DNA of 64,000 bases from Tetramitus jugosus. Its lineage: Eukaryota > Heterolobosea > Eutetramitea > Acrasida > Vahlkampfiidae. The notes beneath the pieces were generated by a model. The model did not search any database and was not told where the DNA came from. It worked only from the letters and a program-made list of their open reading frames with translations. The stretch covers positions 62,001 to 126,000 of the forward strand of contig OW569348.1 in assembly GCA_937625935.1 (NCBI GenBank), read 5' to 3'. The translations under genes and the position numbers were made by a program. The number at the start of each line of letters is the position of its first letter. The stretch's first letter is position 1. Shown here in pieces: positions 9,598 to 19,373 of the stretch.

Positions 9598-12500
9598 ATG
9601 TCTCAACAAGAATTATTTGAGAGATATAAGCGAGACTTGCGTCAGGAGTCTTGTGATGATTTGATTGTGTTGAAAGAACCAACAGACACAAACATTACTG
9701 ATATTCTAAAGAACAGGTTCGACAATGACAACATCTATGTACGTTTCTTACAACTACGATGAGAACAAAAAACAGCTCATTGTTTTTTTGTGTGTGTGTA
9801 TGTGTTGAGAAAAACAGTTGACTGACTCGCAACAACAATAACAATTTTTTTTTTCGATGACACATGAATTATAACAAACAACAAACGAATCACATATGAT
9901 TGTGTAGACATACTTGGGCTCCACACTTGTCAGTGTGAATCCATACAAGAAGACGCATCACTATGGAGCTGATGTCGTCAACTTTTTTCACACGCATCAA
10001 CCATTCAGCGTAGCTCCTCACTTGTATTCTTTGGCTGAAGATGCGTTCCGTACCATGAAGGAAACCGGTATTGGTCAAACAATTATCATTAGTGGTGAGA
10101 GTGGTGCTGGTAAAACAGAGGCCGCTAGAATCATGATGGACTATTTGGCCAAGGTGTCTGTCAGTGGTTTGCTCACTGAGAACATTAAGAGAATTATTTT
10201 GGGAAGTAATGATGTGTTGGAAGCTTTTGGTAACGCAAAGACATTACGTAACGATAACTCTTCTCGTTTTGGTCGATTTGTTGACATGTATGTGTTTGTT
10301 TGTCTGTTTGTCTGTTTAGCTCTGTGAGGCTCTTGAGCTTTTTTGTATTGGATGGGGTGCAAAGCTTTTTGGTGTTGCTTTTTGCCGTTGACTTTTTTCT
10401 TTGGTGTGGTGATTGCATATGCTAACATTTGACTGTCTCTTCCTGAACCTGCCTGTAGGTTTTATAATTTCAAGGGACACATGGAGGGTGCTCACATTAC
10501 AACTTCTTTGCTCGAAAAGAGCAGAGTTGTTTCCCAGAGGGACGGCGAGCGAAACTTTCACATTTTTTATCAAATGTGCGAAGGTGCGGATGATTTGCTG
10601 AGGAAACAGTTGCACCTTGAACCAGCAAAGAACTTCAAGTATCTGTGCCCTAGAAAGGGTGCTGATATCAGCATCAAGGGAGCAACGGATAGAGACGGAT
10701 TCCGCATCACTCAAAACTCAATGACTGAAGCAGGTATCTCCATGAACGAACGTATTGAGATTTATCGTTTGTTGGCCGGTATTTTGCACTTGGGTAATTT
10801 GGAGTTCAAGGAGGAACTCAAGGAGAACAAGGAGTGTTCCGTGATTACGAACAGTGAAACTTCATTAAAGTATGCTGCTCAGTGCCTTCAAGTCGAAGCC
10901 GATACACTGAGAGATTGCATCTTGTACAGAACAGTGAAGATTGGTAAGGAAGTGATCAAGCAGACACAGCCTCCAGCAAAGGCCATTTTCAACAGAGATG
11001 CTCTCGCCAAGGGTATTTATGAACGTTTGTTCCAATGGTTGATCCGTAGAATCAACGCTGCGGTCAAGAGACCGGATGACGCGCGATTTACGATTGGTTT
11101 GTTGGATCTGTACGGATTTGAGATTTATAATAAGCCAGATATCAATTCGTTGGATCAATTGAATATTAATTATGTGAATGAAAAGCTTCAGGAACAGATT
11201 CAGAGATGGCTCATGAATGAACAACACGAGTATGTGAATGAAGATGTGCCATGGAAGATGAAGAACTTTGACATGTCGAGTGTTGAGGAGTGCTTGAGAG
11301 TCATTGAAGCGAAGCCACTTGGTCTCTATTCCCTGTTGGATGAAGAATCGTTGATGCCAAAGGGTACAGATGAGAATTACTTGAACAAGGTGAAGCAGGC
11401 ATTCCATGAAAAGTCTTCTGCATTTGAGTCATCCAGATTCAAGGGCAGTAACTTCAACATCAATCACTTTGCATGTAAAGTAACATATGATGTCACCGAT
11501 TGGGTCGAAAAGAATCGTGACACATTATTTGAGGACTTGATCTTGGGCATGAGATCCTCAAACAGTGAATTGTTGAAGCAACTGTTTCCAAAGGACGAGA
11601 GAATTGCACTCGGTGGTAGGATGCAAACAACAACTTCTCAACACTTCCAATCCGATGTGAGAGGATTGATTGGTAAGTTGGCCAACAAGAAGCACTTGTA
11701 TGTCAAGTGTGTCAAACCAAATCACAACAAGTCTAATCAATTTGATGAATCTGTTGTGATGGATCAGGTGAGATACCTTGGTGTCAGTGGAAACGTGTTT
11801 GTCAGAAAGGCTGGTTATCACTTCAAGATGCCTTATGAGGAATTCTTGGATCGATACAAGTTGTGCTGTGATGCCACATGGCCTACATGGAGAGGTACTT
11901 CAAAGGCTGGCTGTCAAGAGATTCTAAAGGAAATGAAGGTGCCAAAGCACATGTACGCACTTGGTAAGAATAAGATTTTCTTGAGATCGCCTATCCAGTT
12001 GGCTGCGTTGGACGAGAAGGTTGAGTCCAGAAAGGTCGAAATGGCTACACTTATCCAAAAGAATTATAGAAAGTACAAAACCAAGCAGACAACAATGGCA
12101 CAGCAGCACTTGGCTAAAGCGCTCGGTATTACCTTCAACGAGAAGGATTTCTTGTTCAAGGAGACTGTCAGTACCATTAATTTGCATGGTCAACGAGAGA
12201 AGCGTCTATTTGTTCTAACTAAGGACGCTGCTTATGTCTTGTGTCCAAGAACATTTGCCGTACTCAGAAGAATTCCATACAACAAGATGAATAAGTTGTG
12301 CTGCTCTGCACTGAACGACGGTGTGTTCAACATTGAAATTCCAAAGACTTACGATTGCTTAATTGAAGCAGACAACAAGCATCAGGTGATGAAAGCCATC
12401 AGAGAGGCCTATGAAGGAAGCATGAAGAAGCAGATGAAGGTTGAAATCTCAGAACAATTCAAGTTCAGACCAACTGCAACCAAGCTCAAGACCTTGAAGT

Positions 12501-14731
12501 TCGCCAAGAATGATGACATCAAGGTAGCAATGATCGAATCATCTCCAGATGGTCTCGTCATTTCTATCAAACCATCTGACGATGCATTCGATGGCAAGAA
12601 GCTGAGAAGAAAGAACTCCATCCATAAGAAATACTATGGTGATTACGTTCACTTGCAAAACTCTGATTGGTTCAAGCAGATGCAAGCAGATTACGGTGAT
12701 CAATATGTCAGCTTCAGTTCTGTTGTCAGCAAGTACAACAAGAACTATAGAAAGCAAGAGCGTTTGCTAGTTGTCACCGATCGTGCCATTTACAATCTCG
12801 ATCCTAATGGATACATCACAAAGAGAAGAATTGAGATGAGAAGAGTCAAGGGTCTCACTGTAAGTCCTTTGACCGATGGTTTCTTCATTCTGAGAATTCC
12901 AGACGAGTATGACTACCTGTTCGAGAGTTCCAAGAAGACTGAAATTCTTAAGGTATTGCAAGACAATTTTGCCAATGCCACAAGAAGTACATTGCCTTGC
13001 GACATTAAGGAAGAAATTATATACAAGGCTGACAAGAAGGCTGTCTCTGAACAGACCATCAAGTTCAGAAGCGAGAAGGGTATCACCCAGACATCCATCA
13101 TGAAGAAGCCTTATGGTGCTGATGTTCTTGTCAAGATGGAAGAAACAATTACAAACGACATGACAAGAGAAGTTGTTCAAGATATTTATCAAGGACAGAA
13201 GCTTCGTCGTCGTGAGTCTCTTCTTGCATCACAAGTTGGTGATTACTTGCACATTGGTAGCTCCAAGCACTTTACCAAATTGTGTCAAAAGCATGGTGAT
13301 ACTCAACTTGTCTACTCTGGAGGTGTCAGTAAGATCAACCACAGATATCAAGTGCAAGAAAGAAAGATCATTATCACGAATGATGCACTGTACAATATGG
13401 ATAAGGAAGCCAAGGAGGTGAAGAGAAGAATTCCTATTAAGAAGATTGCTGGTATCTCTGTCAGTACCATGAGAGATGGTTTCTTCATTGTCAGAGTTCC
13501 TGATGAGTACGATTACTTCTTCGAATCTCCAAACAAATCTGAGATTATTAAGGCTTTGCTCGATCAATACAAACTATTGAAGGGTACAAACTTGGATTTG
13601 CAAGTGGATGATAAGCAGTTCTACTCAGCATTTAAGGTTTCAAAGGGCAAGGGTGTTCGTACCATTGATTTCCAAGAGGATAACACTGTACTTCAATCAA
13701 CCTTGTATCCAACTGGAACTGGTCTAATGATTAAGGTGAACAACAAGGAAGAAACAGAGGAACGTTTGCAACAACAAGAATTCGATATTGTCACACAAGA
13801 TGCTGATATTTATCAGGGAAGAAAGATTAGAAGAAAGGAATCTGCAAGCAAGGAACGCTTGGGTAATTATGCCCTTGATATTGAACATGCTGATATTAAG
13901 AAGCTGTTCAGACAAAACGGTGATAAGCAACTGCTGTTTAGTGCTGAGATGAACAAGATTAATAAGAAGTTCACCTCACAAAAACGTATTGTGGTTGTCA
14001 CTGATAAGAACGTGTACAACTTGGATCCAAAGGACTTTAAGGTTAAGAGAAAGATTGCTTTGGATGAGATTGATGCTGTGTCTGTCAGTACTCTTCCTGA
14101 TGGTATGTTCTGTATGCACATGCCTGAATCATACGATTATGTATTCGAATCAGATAAGAAGACTGAGATGATTGATGTTTTGGCTACTGCTGTTCAAAAG
14201 AAGGCACAAAAGAGAATGACTGTCAATGTGGCCGATAAGTTCGAATTCTGTCCTACAAAGGGTGAATTCCAGTCTATTAACTTTGTGCTCGATGATTCTG
14301 CAGGTCAAACAACGATTGAAGGTGCTACAAACGGCTTGGTTGTTCACGTGCAACATGATGAACCAGCAGTTACACTGGAAGCTGCCTATGTCTACTACAA
14401 CGACAACCAACAGAATCCAATTGAAGTGAAACCAGAACCAATTCTCATCAAGTTCAAGAAGAGATGGAAGTACAAGCTAGAAATTCGTTTCTATGTTAAT
14501 GAACATTTGCAAGGATGTTCCTTCCATGAGAAGATTGACACCGTGACAAGCAGACAAGAGTTCGTTTCTCAAGTTGCTGATCTGAAGCCTCGTGATGAAC
14601 GTTACATTGTGACGCTACCAGAAAGAAGAGTCATCTTCTCCTTGTTGTCCAAGACTCAAGTCAAGGCAAAGTTGGTGGATCCAGTAGGAAAGACCCTCCT
14701 TGCCATTCGTTTCGTCTACGATGTCAGATAA
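9598..14731 (+). CDS. Long-tailed myosin I with four tandem TH1 units and C-terminal RhoGDI-like domain
   Basis: There are three exons: 9598-9738, 9908-10287 and 10459-14731 (introns 169 and 171 nt), giving 1597 residues. The motor has P-loop GESGAGKT (110-117), switch I NDNSSRFG (~162) and switch II DLYGFE (~390). The TEDS position, 16 residues before DALAK, is Glu338, so the head should not need heavy-chain phosphorylation. One IQ motif lies at ~697-720 (LIQKNYRKYK). TH1 signature strands recur four times: RLFVLTKDAAYVL, RLLVVTDRAIYNLDP, KIIITNDALYNMD and RIVVVTDKNVYNLDP. Units start near 727, 886, 1086 and 1295; the first lacks the LRRK-S preface seen in 2-4. Residues ~1490-1597 resemble the RhoGDI beta-sandwich (KYKLEIRFYVN; LKPRDERYIVTLPER; VKAKLVDPVG). 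Ordinary myosin I has one TH1, which binds acidic lipids. Confidence 0.93.
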
Positions 14732-14999
14732 ACAATAACGACAATAAAAACCAACATCTATCCCATTTTACAAACTTGGTCGGCGTCATTCGCGAATATT
14801 ATCCCGTAAGGTCCCTCTCTTGCTTTCCACATCCAGAAGACACGACACGTTCTCGCAGCGGACGTCCGCTGGACAAGAGGTGTTGCCAGCAATTTTGTGG
14901 AGAACAAACGACGTTCGATTCGTTTACACAGACAAACAACAACAACAATTAAACAAACAACAAACAAAAACCACCAACAAACCAAAACAACAAAACAAA

Positions 15000-16568
15000 A
15001 TGGCTAGGTTAAAGTTACCCACACTCACAGTGAACAAATGGTTCACATTTGTGTTTGGCCTTCTCATGTGCTCGGTCAGTGGTGTAGCTTACATGTTTTC
15101 TGCAATTGCTCCCTCACTCAAGGAACAAATGGGTTACACACAATACGAAATTAACATGGTGGGAACCATGGCCAACATTGGCGGTAACTTGGGTATAATC
15201 GGTTCGTTATTTTATAATTTCGCGGGAACGAGGCCTAGTTGTCTTTTGGCGGGATTTTTGATTTTTATCGGGTATTTTATGATTTACTGTGGCGCCATGC
15301 AGTGGATCTCGGTGAATTTTGTGGTCATGGGTCTGTTTTTCATGGTGATGCAAAATGGTACTTCGACATCATACACTGCTGCACTCTCCACCAACATTTT
15401 GAACTTTAGTCAAATGAGCAGAGGAAGAGTTGTGGGAATCATGGCATCTGCTCTTGCCATCTCCTCTGCTATTTTTACTGGCATTTTTGCTTATGTGTTC
15501 AAGAGAAACTTAAACTTGTTCATTTTGTTCATGGCGGTTGCTTGTGGTGCTATCCCTACTGTCTCTACCATTTTCATGAACGTTGTGCCTCAAGATGGCT
15601 CCTTCCGAGGACTGTTCAAGTTTCGCCTTGGGTCCAAAGAAGAGGATGAAGATTCATGGAAACCATTGAACATTCAAGGAGGCGAAAAACCCCGCCACTA
15701 CGACAGCGCTTCAGACTCTGACTTGGAAGCTTCTCAGCCAGTGCTCTATCAATCAGGCTCTTATGGAACAGAGGTCTCTCCGCTCATCACTGAGCACTCT
15801 GAGCTTGCAGTGTTTCCGATCGAGGGATCAGCCGTTGGCATCCAAAAAGTGGTGATTACCAAGGATATGATCTTTAGAGAGGTGAATCCAATACGCATGT
15901 TGCTCACCTTGGACTTTTGGTTGCTGTTTGTTGTGTTTTTCGCTGGTGTTGGTAGTGCGTATGTGATTAATAACAATTTGGGATCGATTGTGCTGTCATT
16001 GGGTGCAAAGAAGGGATCACAGAACGTTATGGTTCTCCTCTTTTCATTCTCCAACTGTGCTGGTAGAATTATTACTGGTTTGGTGAGTGATAAGATTGCA
16101 AATCATGTGACACGTATGACTGTGTTGAACATGTCTTCCTTGTGCATTGGATTGGTGCACTATGGATTTTCATTTGCTACCATTGGAATGATGTATCCAT
16201 TGATTATTTGCTTGGGCTTGGTGTATGGTGCTCTGTATGCTATGATCCCTAGCTACATTTCTGAACGTTTCGGGCAAAAGTATTTCTCGATTAACTTTAG
16301 TGTTGCTTGTTTGGCGCCATCTCTCGGCTCCTATCTGTTGGCCACATTGCTTTCAAGTGCCATTTACAAGGCAAATTCAAAGGAAGGATCAAAGAGTTGC
16401 TACGGAAAGGCATGCTACCAAGCAACCTACCTCATTTGTACAGGTTTGTGCCTGCTTGCATTTATCATTGGACTTTTTCTGATGCACAGAAGCAGCAAAA
16501 TGTACACCCGTATCAGGGCATACAACAAGAAGTTCAGCGAAAGCCAATCGGGAGGTGCCGCTCACTAA
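15000..16568 (+). CDS. Major facilitator superfamily transporter, nodulin-like/MCH1 type
   Basis: This is a 522-residue intronless protein with ATG 15000-15002, preceded by an A/C-rich leader. About 12 hydrophobic helices are visible in two halves. The N-terminal half (WFTFVFGLLMCSVSGVAYMF, then SLKEQMGYTQYEINMVGT) is the signature of nodulin-like MFS proteins such as plant NFD4 and fungal Mch1. A hydrophilic acidic loop (~residues 205-290) separates the halves. The C-half has a SFSNCAGRIITGLVSDKIA loop. The substrate is unknown; relatives were once proposed to carry monocarboxylates. It converges on CUL1 with a 115-bp gap. Confidence 0.85.
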   Translation: MARLKLPTLTVNKWFTFVFGLLMCSVSGVAYMFSAIAPSLKEQMGYTQYEINMVGTMANIGGNLGIIGSLFYNFAGTRPSCLLAGFLIFIGYFMIYCGAMQWISVNFVVMGLFFMVMQNGTSTSYTAALSTNILNFSQMSRGRVVGIMASALAISSAIFTGIFAYVFKRNLNLFILFMAVACGAIPTVSTIFMNVVPQDGSFRGLFKFRLGSKEEDEDSWKPLNIQGGEKPRHYDSASDSDLEASQPVLYQSGSYGTEVSPLITEHSELAVFPIEGSAVGIQKVVITKDMIFREVNPIRMLLTLDFWLLFVVFFAGVGSAYVINNNLGSIVLSLGAKKGSQNVMVLLFSFSNCAGRIITGLVSDKIANHVTRMTVLNMSSLCIGLVHYGFSFATIGMMYPLIICLGLVYGALYAMIPSYISERFGQKYFSINFSVACLAPSLGSYLLATLLSSAIYKANSKEGSKSCYGKACYQATYLICTGLCLLAFIIGLFLMHRSSKMYTRIRAYNKKFSESQSGGAAH

Positions 16569-16683
16569 CGTCGGTGCTTCAACTTCGTCATAAAATGTTC
16601 GTACAAAGTTTCAGGATTTATTATTATATTACTAACTCTTGTTTGTTTTTCTTGTGAACAAAATGAGACAAAATGATGTGCAC

Positions 16684-18969
16684 TTAAGCCAAGTATCGGT
16701 AGGTCGAAGTAGATGTGCTATCACGCTCGAGGTAATCTCTTGAGATCAAATCTTCGATTCTCTGCTTGATGACCTTTGGGTCAGGTCTAAAGTGAGCCAT
16801 CAATTGCTTAGAAGTTTCAAGCACCAGCTCTTGATGTTGCATTTGCTTTCTTGCCTTCATCAAACGAACAATAGCGGCTTCAATAGCATGCTTTCTGTCT
16901 TCCTTTGTGCTGGCATCGATTTCATCACGCTCCTTCTCAGTAATCTTCAACACCAAGTTTGGAATCTTGATTCTTCTGTTCTTGTTGCTGAATTCAACAT
17001 GCACAGTGAACTTGTCAGTAGTTTCAACCTTCTTTGGATTGGCACCATCCTTCTTCAAGATTTGAGCAGTCTTAGAGACGCTCAATGACAACAAATTCTT
17101 CTTGATGTCATCGAATGGCAGAGTAAGGGTTTGTTGGATGTCTCCAGCAGTGATCTCTTCCTGGGAGTTGAATAGGACTAGGATACAGGCTTGATAGGTG
17201 GACATGACCAAATCCTTTTCTCCAGCTGAGAAACGACCCAAAACAGTACATGTGCCCAGTGAGTGGACCCATTTTAGGGTTCTGCTCTCTGTTCTTGAAT
17301 CATAAAAGTCCTTGAATGCAGTGAGACATGAATTGAAATCTTCACTAATGGTGAGTTGATCAATCTTGAATGATGGCCAGAAACCAGTGGTCAACACTTG
17401 AGGTGAGAAACTGATCGGGAGTACCTTCTTTTTGCCGTCGCAATAGGTTTCAAAGTCCTTTTGCAAATCATCGGACAGAGATTGATCCTTGATCATACCT
17501 TCCAATTTGCTGGTGAATGAGGCTCCTTGTCTCATCTTGAGCTTTGAGATCAAGGATCTTTCAGCATCAGTGTTCGACTTGGCAACCAACAATCTCTTGG
17601 ACAATTGACGTCTGTAGAACTCTTGGAACATATCCTTATCGGAAATGTAGCCAAAGAGACGAACAATCTTCTCCAATAGTTCATCCAACTTGTCTTCACC
17701 GACCTTATCAGTTGACTTCATAATGGTGTCGCAATAAGTGGACAACAGTTCAGCAGTAGATGATTTGACAGTGTTGGAGGAGTCCTTTGGCGTATGAACG
17801 AGATCAGTGTTGACAAATGCAGTGAAGGCATCCTTCAATGCCTCCAAAAACAAATTGTCCTTCTCGAATTGAACATTGACCAATTGAGAGTACTTTTCGT
17901 GCAAACTGAGCAATGCATCAATGAACGCTGTTGTGTCCAACTCTGGTTTCGATTGATGTGACTGAACAACAGCCATACCCTCATCTCTAATATAATCTCT
18001 CATCATGTCTGACATGGGTTTCAAGTGACCCACACGCTTAAACAGACGATACATTCTGCTCAAGTCCTCCACCTTGTAGTCCTTTAGCAATGGAATGAAA
18101 CCAGAGTTATCATTCTCCAACAGTCTGCTCTGATGCGCCGATATGACCTCTTGTTCCACCTTCTTGATCAAACTGGCTTCTGTGCTGCTGTGCAAGTAGG
18201 CTTGAGCTCTTGCTTGTTCCAAATCCAATCTGTCTTCAGCCTTCTTCATATAATCAGGAACACTGTCTTGATTGATCCACAGAGATGATTCTCTCTTGTA
18301 GAATGTGGATGTCTCATAGGCCAATGGAGCCTCAAAGTCCTTCTCATAGGCATTCAATGAATTCAAGCCCATTTCAATAAACAGATTGACACCGTCCTTC
18401 ATCATGGATCGATCAATCATCTCACCTGTTCTCTCCTTGTAAATCTTGTCCAAGAGTGCACTGGCCATGTCCTTCTTTATTGACTCGTACACCAATTGTT
18501 GATAACACTTGAGACCAACATCCTTCAATGAGTCTCTATTGTTGTGCTTTGTGTAATAACGGTCCAAATAGTTGAACAGTTTTCCCATGTAGCGAACAAC
18601 AATTTGATGATCTCTCCATCTCTTGACAGCTTCCATCAATAGGACTTCACCTTGTTTTTCCTTGAGTGATGGCACAACTCTCTCAACCAGATAATTCTTT
18701 ATACAGGTGCTGTATCGTCCGTAGAGCAACTCAGTAGGTCCACCGCTCAATTTTCCAGTATCAACCTTTTGTGTACACAGATTGTAGACAGTAGAGTACA
18801 GAGTGGCATATTCATTGAAATCAAATGGTTTTTTGGCGTTGGAATCAAGGAAATCAATCAGTTTGGTCACACCCTCTTGCAGCAACTGCCATTTCTCTTC
18901 AAAGTTGGCCTGTGGTTGTGGTGTTGTGCTCGTTTTTGGTTTGGCTGATGGTCGAGAACTGAAAAACAT
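16684..18969 (-). CDS. CUL1: Cullin-1, scaffold of SCF ubiquitin ligases
   Basis: This is a 761-residue intronless protein with ATG 18967-18969. N-terminal cullin repeats match CUL1 well: LLQEGVTKLIDFLDS, EYATLYSTVYNLCTQK, and RWRDHQIVVRYMGKLFNYLD. Mid-region SSLWINQDSVPDYMKKAEDR and DLSRMYRLFKRV are also CUL1-like. The cullin-homology domain includes YRRQLSKRLL and LKMRQGASFTSKLEGM. The C-terminal winged helix carries the neddylation site within IVRLMKARKQMQHQELV and ends YRYLA as in other cullins. It should bind Skp1-F-box receptors at the N-terminus and Rbx1 at the C-terminus. It is divergent from the BTB gene at 19374. Confidence 0.93.
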   Translation of the reverse strand: MFFSSRPSAKPKTSTTPQPQANFEEKWQLLQEGVTKLIDFLDSNAKKPFDFNEYATLYSTVYNLCTQKVDTGKLSGGPTELLYGRYSTCIKNYLVERVVPSLKEKQGEVLLMEAVKRWRDHQIVVRYMGKLFNYLDRYYTKHNNRDSLKDVGLKCYQQLVYESIKKDMASALLDKIYKERTGEMIDRSMMKDGVNLFIEMGLNSLNAYEKDFEAPLAYETSTFYKRESSLWINQDSVPDYMKKAEDRLDLEQARAQAYLHSSTEASLIKKVEQEVISAHQSRLLENDNSGFIPLLKDYKVEDLSRMYRLFKRVGHLKPMSDMMRDYIRDEGMAVVQSHQSKPELDTTAFIDALLSLHEKYSQLVNVQFEKDNLFLEALKDAFTAFVNTDLVHTPKDSSNTVKSSTAELLSTYCDTIMKSTDKVGEDKLDELLEKIVRLFGYISDKDMFQEFYRRQLSKRLLVAKSNTDAERSLISKLKMRQGASFTSKLEGMIKDQSLSDDLQKDFETYCDGKKKVLPISFSPQVLTTGFWPSFKIDQLTISEDFNSCLTAFKDFYDSRTESRTLKWVHSLGTCTVLGRFSAGEKDLVMSTYQACILVLFNSQEEITAGDIQQTLTLPFDDIKKNLLSLSVSKTAQILKKDGANPKKVETTDKFTVHVEFSNKNRRIKIPNLVLKITEKERDEIDASTKEDRKHAIEAAIVRLMKARKQMQHQELVLETSKQLMAHFRPDPKVIKQRIEDLISRDYLERDSTSTSTYRYLA

Positions 18970-19373
18970 GTTTCTTAGTTGTCGTAGTAGTAAGTTGTTG
19001 TTGAGAAAAAAATGGAAAAAGCTTTTTTTTGAGTTGTTATTGTAGTAGGTTTTTTTCTCCTTTTGTGTATGTCAGAGTGAGTTTACAAAGGGGGATGGAA
19101 GAAAAAAGACCAGAGAGGTTATGCTGTGTGTTTTGATTTTTTTGTTGTTGGGAAATGGAGTGCAAAAATTCAAAACGAAGCTAAGCTATTGTTTGTTTTT
19201 TGTTGTTGGTTTCCGCTGTGAGGAACATCATCACCAAGTGATTGTTGTTCGATCATGAACTTCAACTTTACAATGAATCCCCATGTTCTTCGCTTCAAGT
19301 TCAACGGAGTTTTATGATGATTCCGATTTGACAGTCAAAAAAAAAAACGCGTCAAGGAGACCGGTAGCGACAA
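18970..19373. other. Divergent promoter region CUL1 / BTB gene
   Basis: This 404-bp region on the + strand is rich in T-runs (for example 19023-19031, 19137-19144) and GTTGTT repeats. The two start codons face away from each other, so both promoters lie here. I see no ORF or strong palindrome. Confidence 0.5.

Noticed and set aside
12590-14390. Assembly duplication as the cause of the repeated TH1 units
   Set aside because: The four units differ strongly in sequence, with no near-identical stretch, so they are old duplications, not an assembly artefact.
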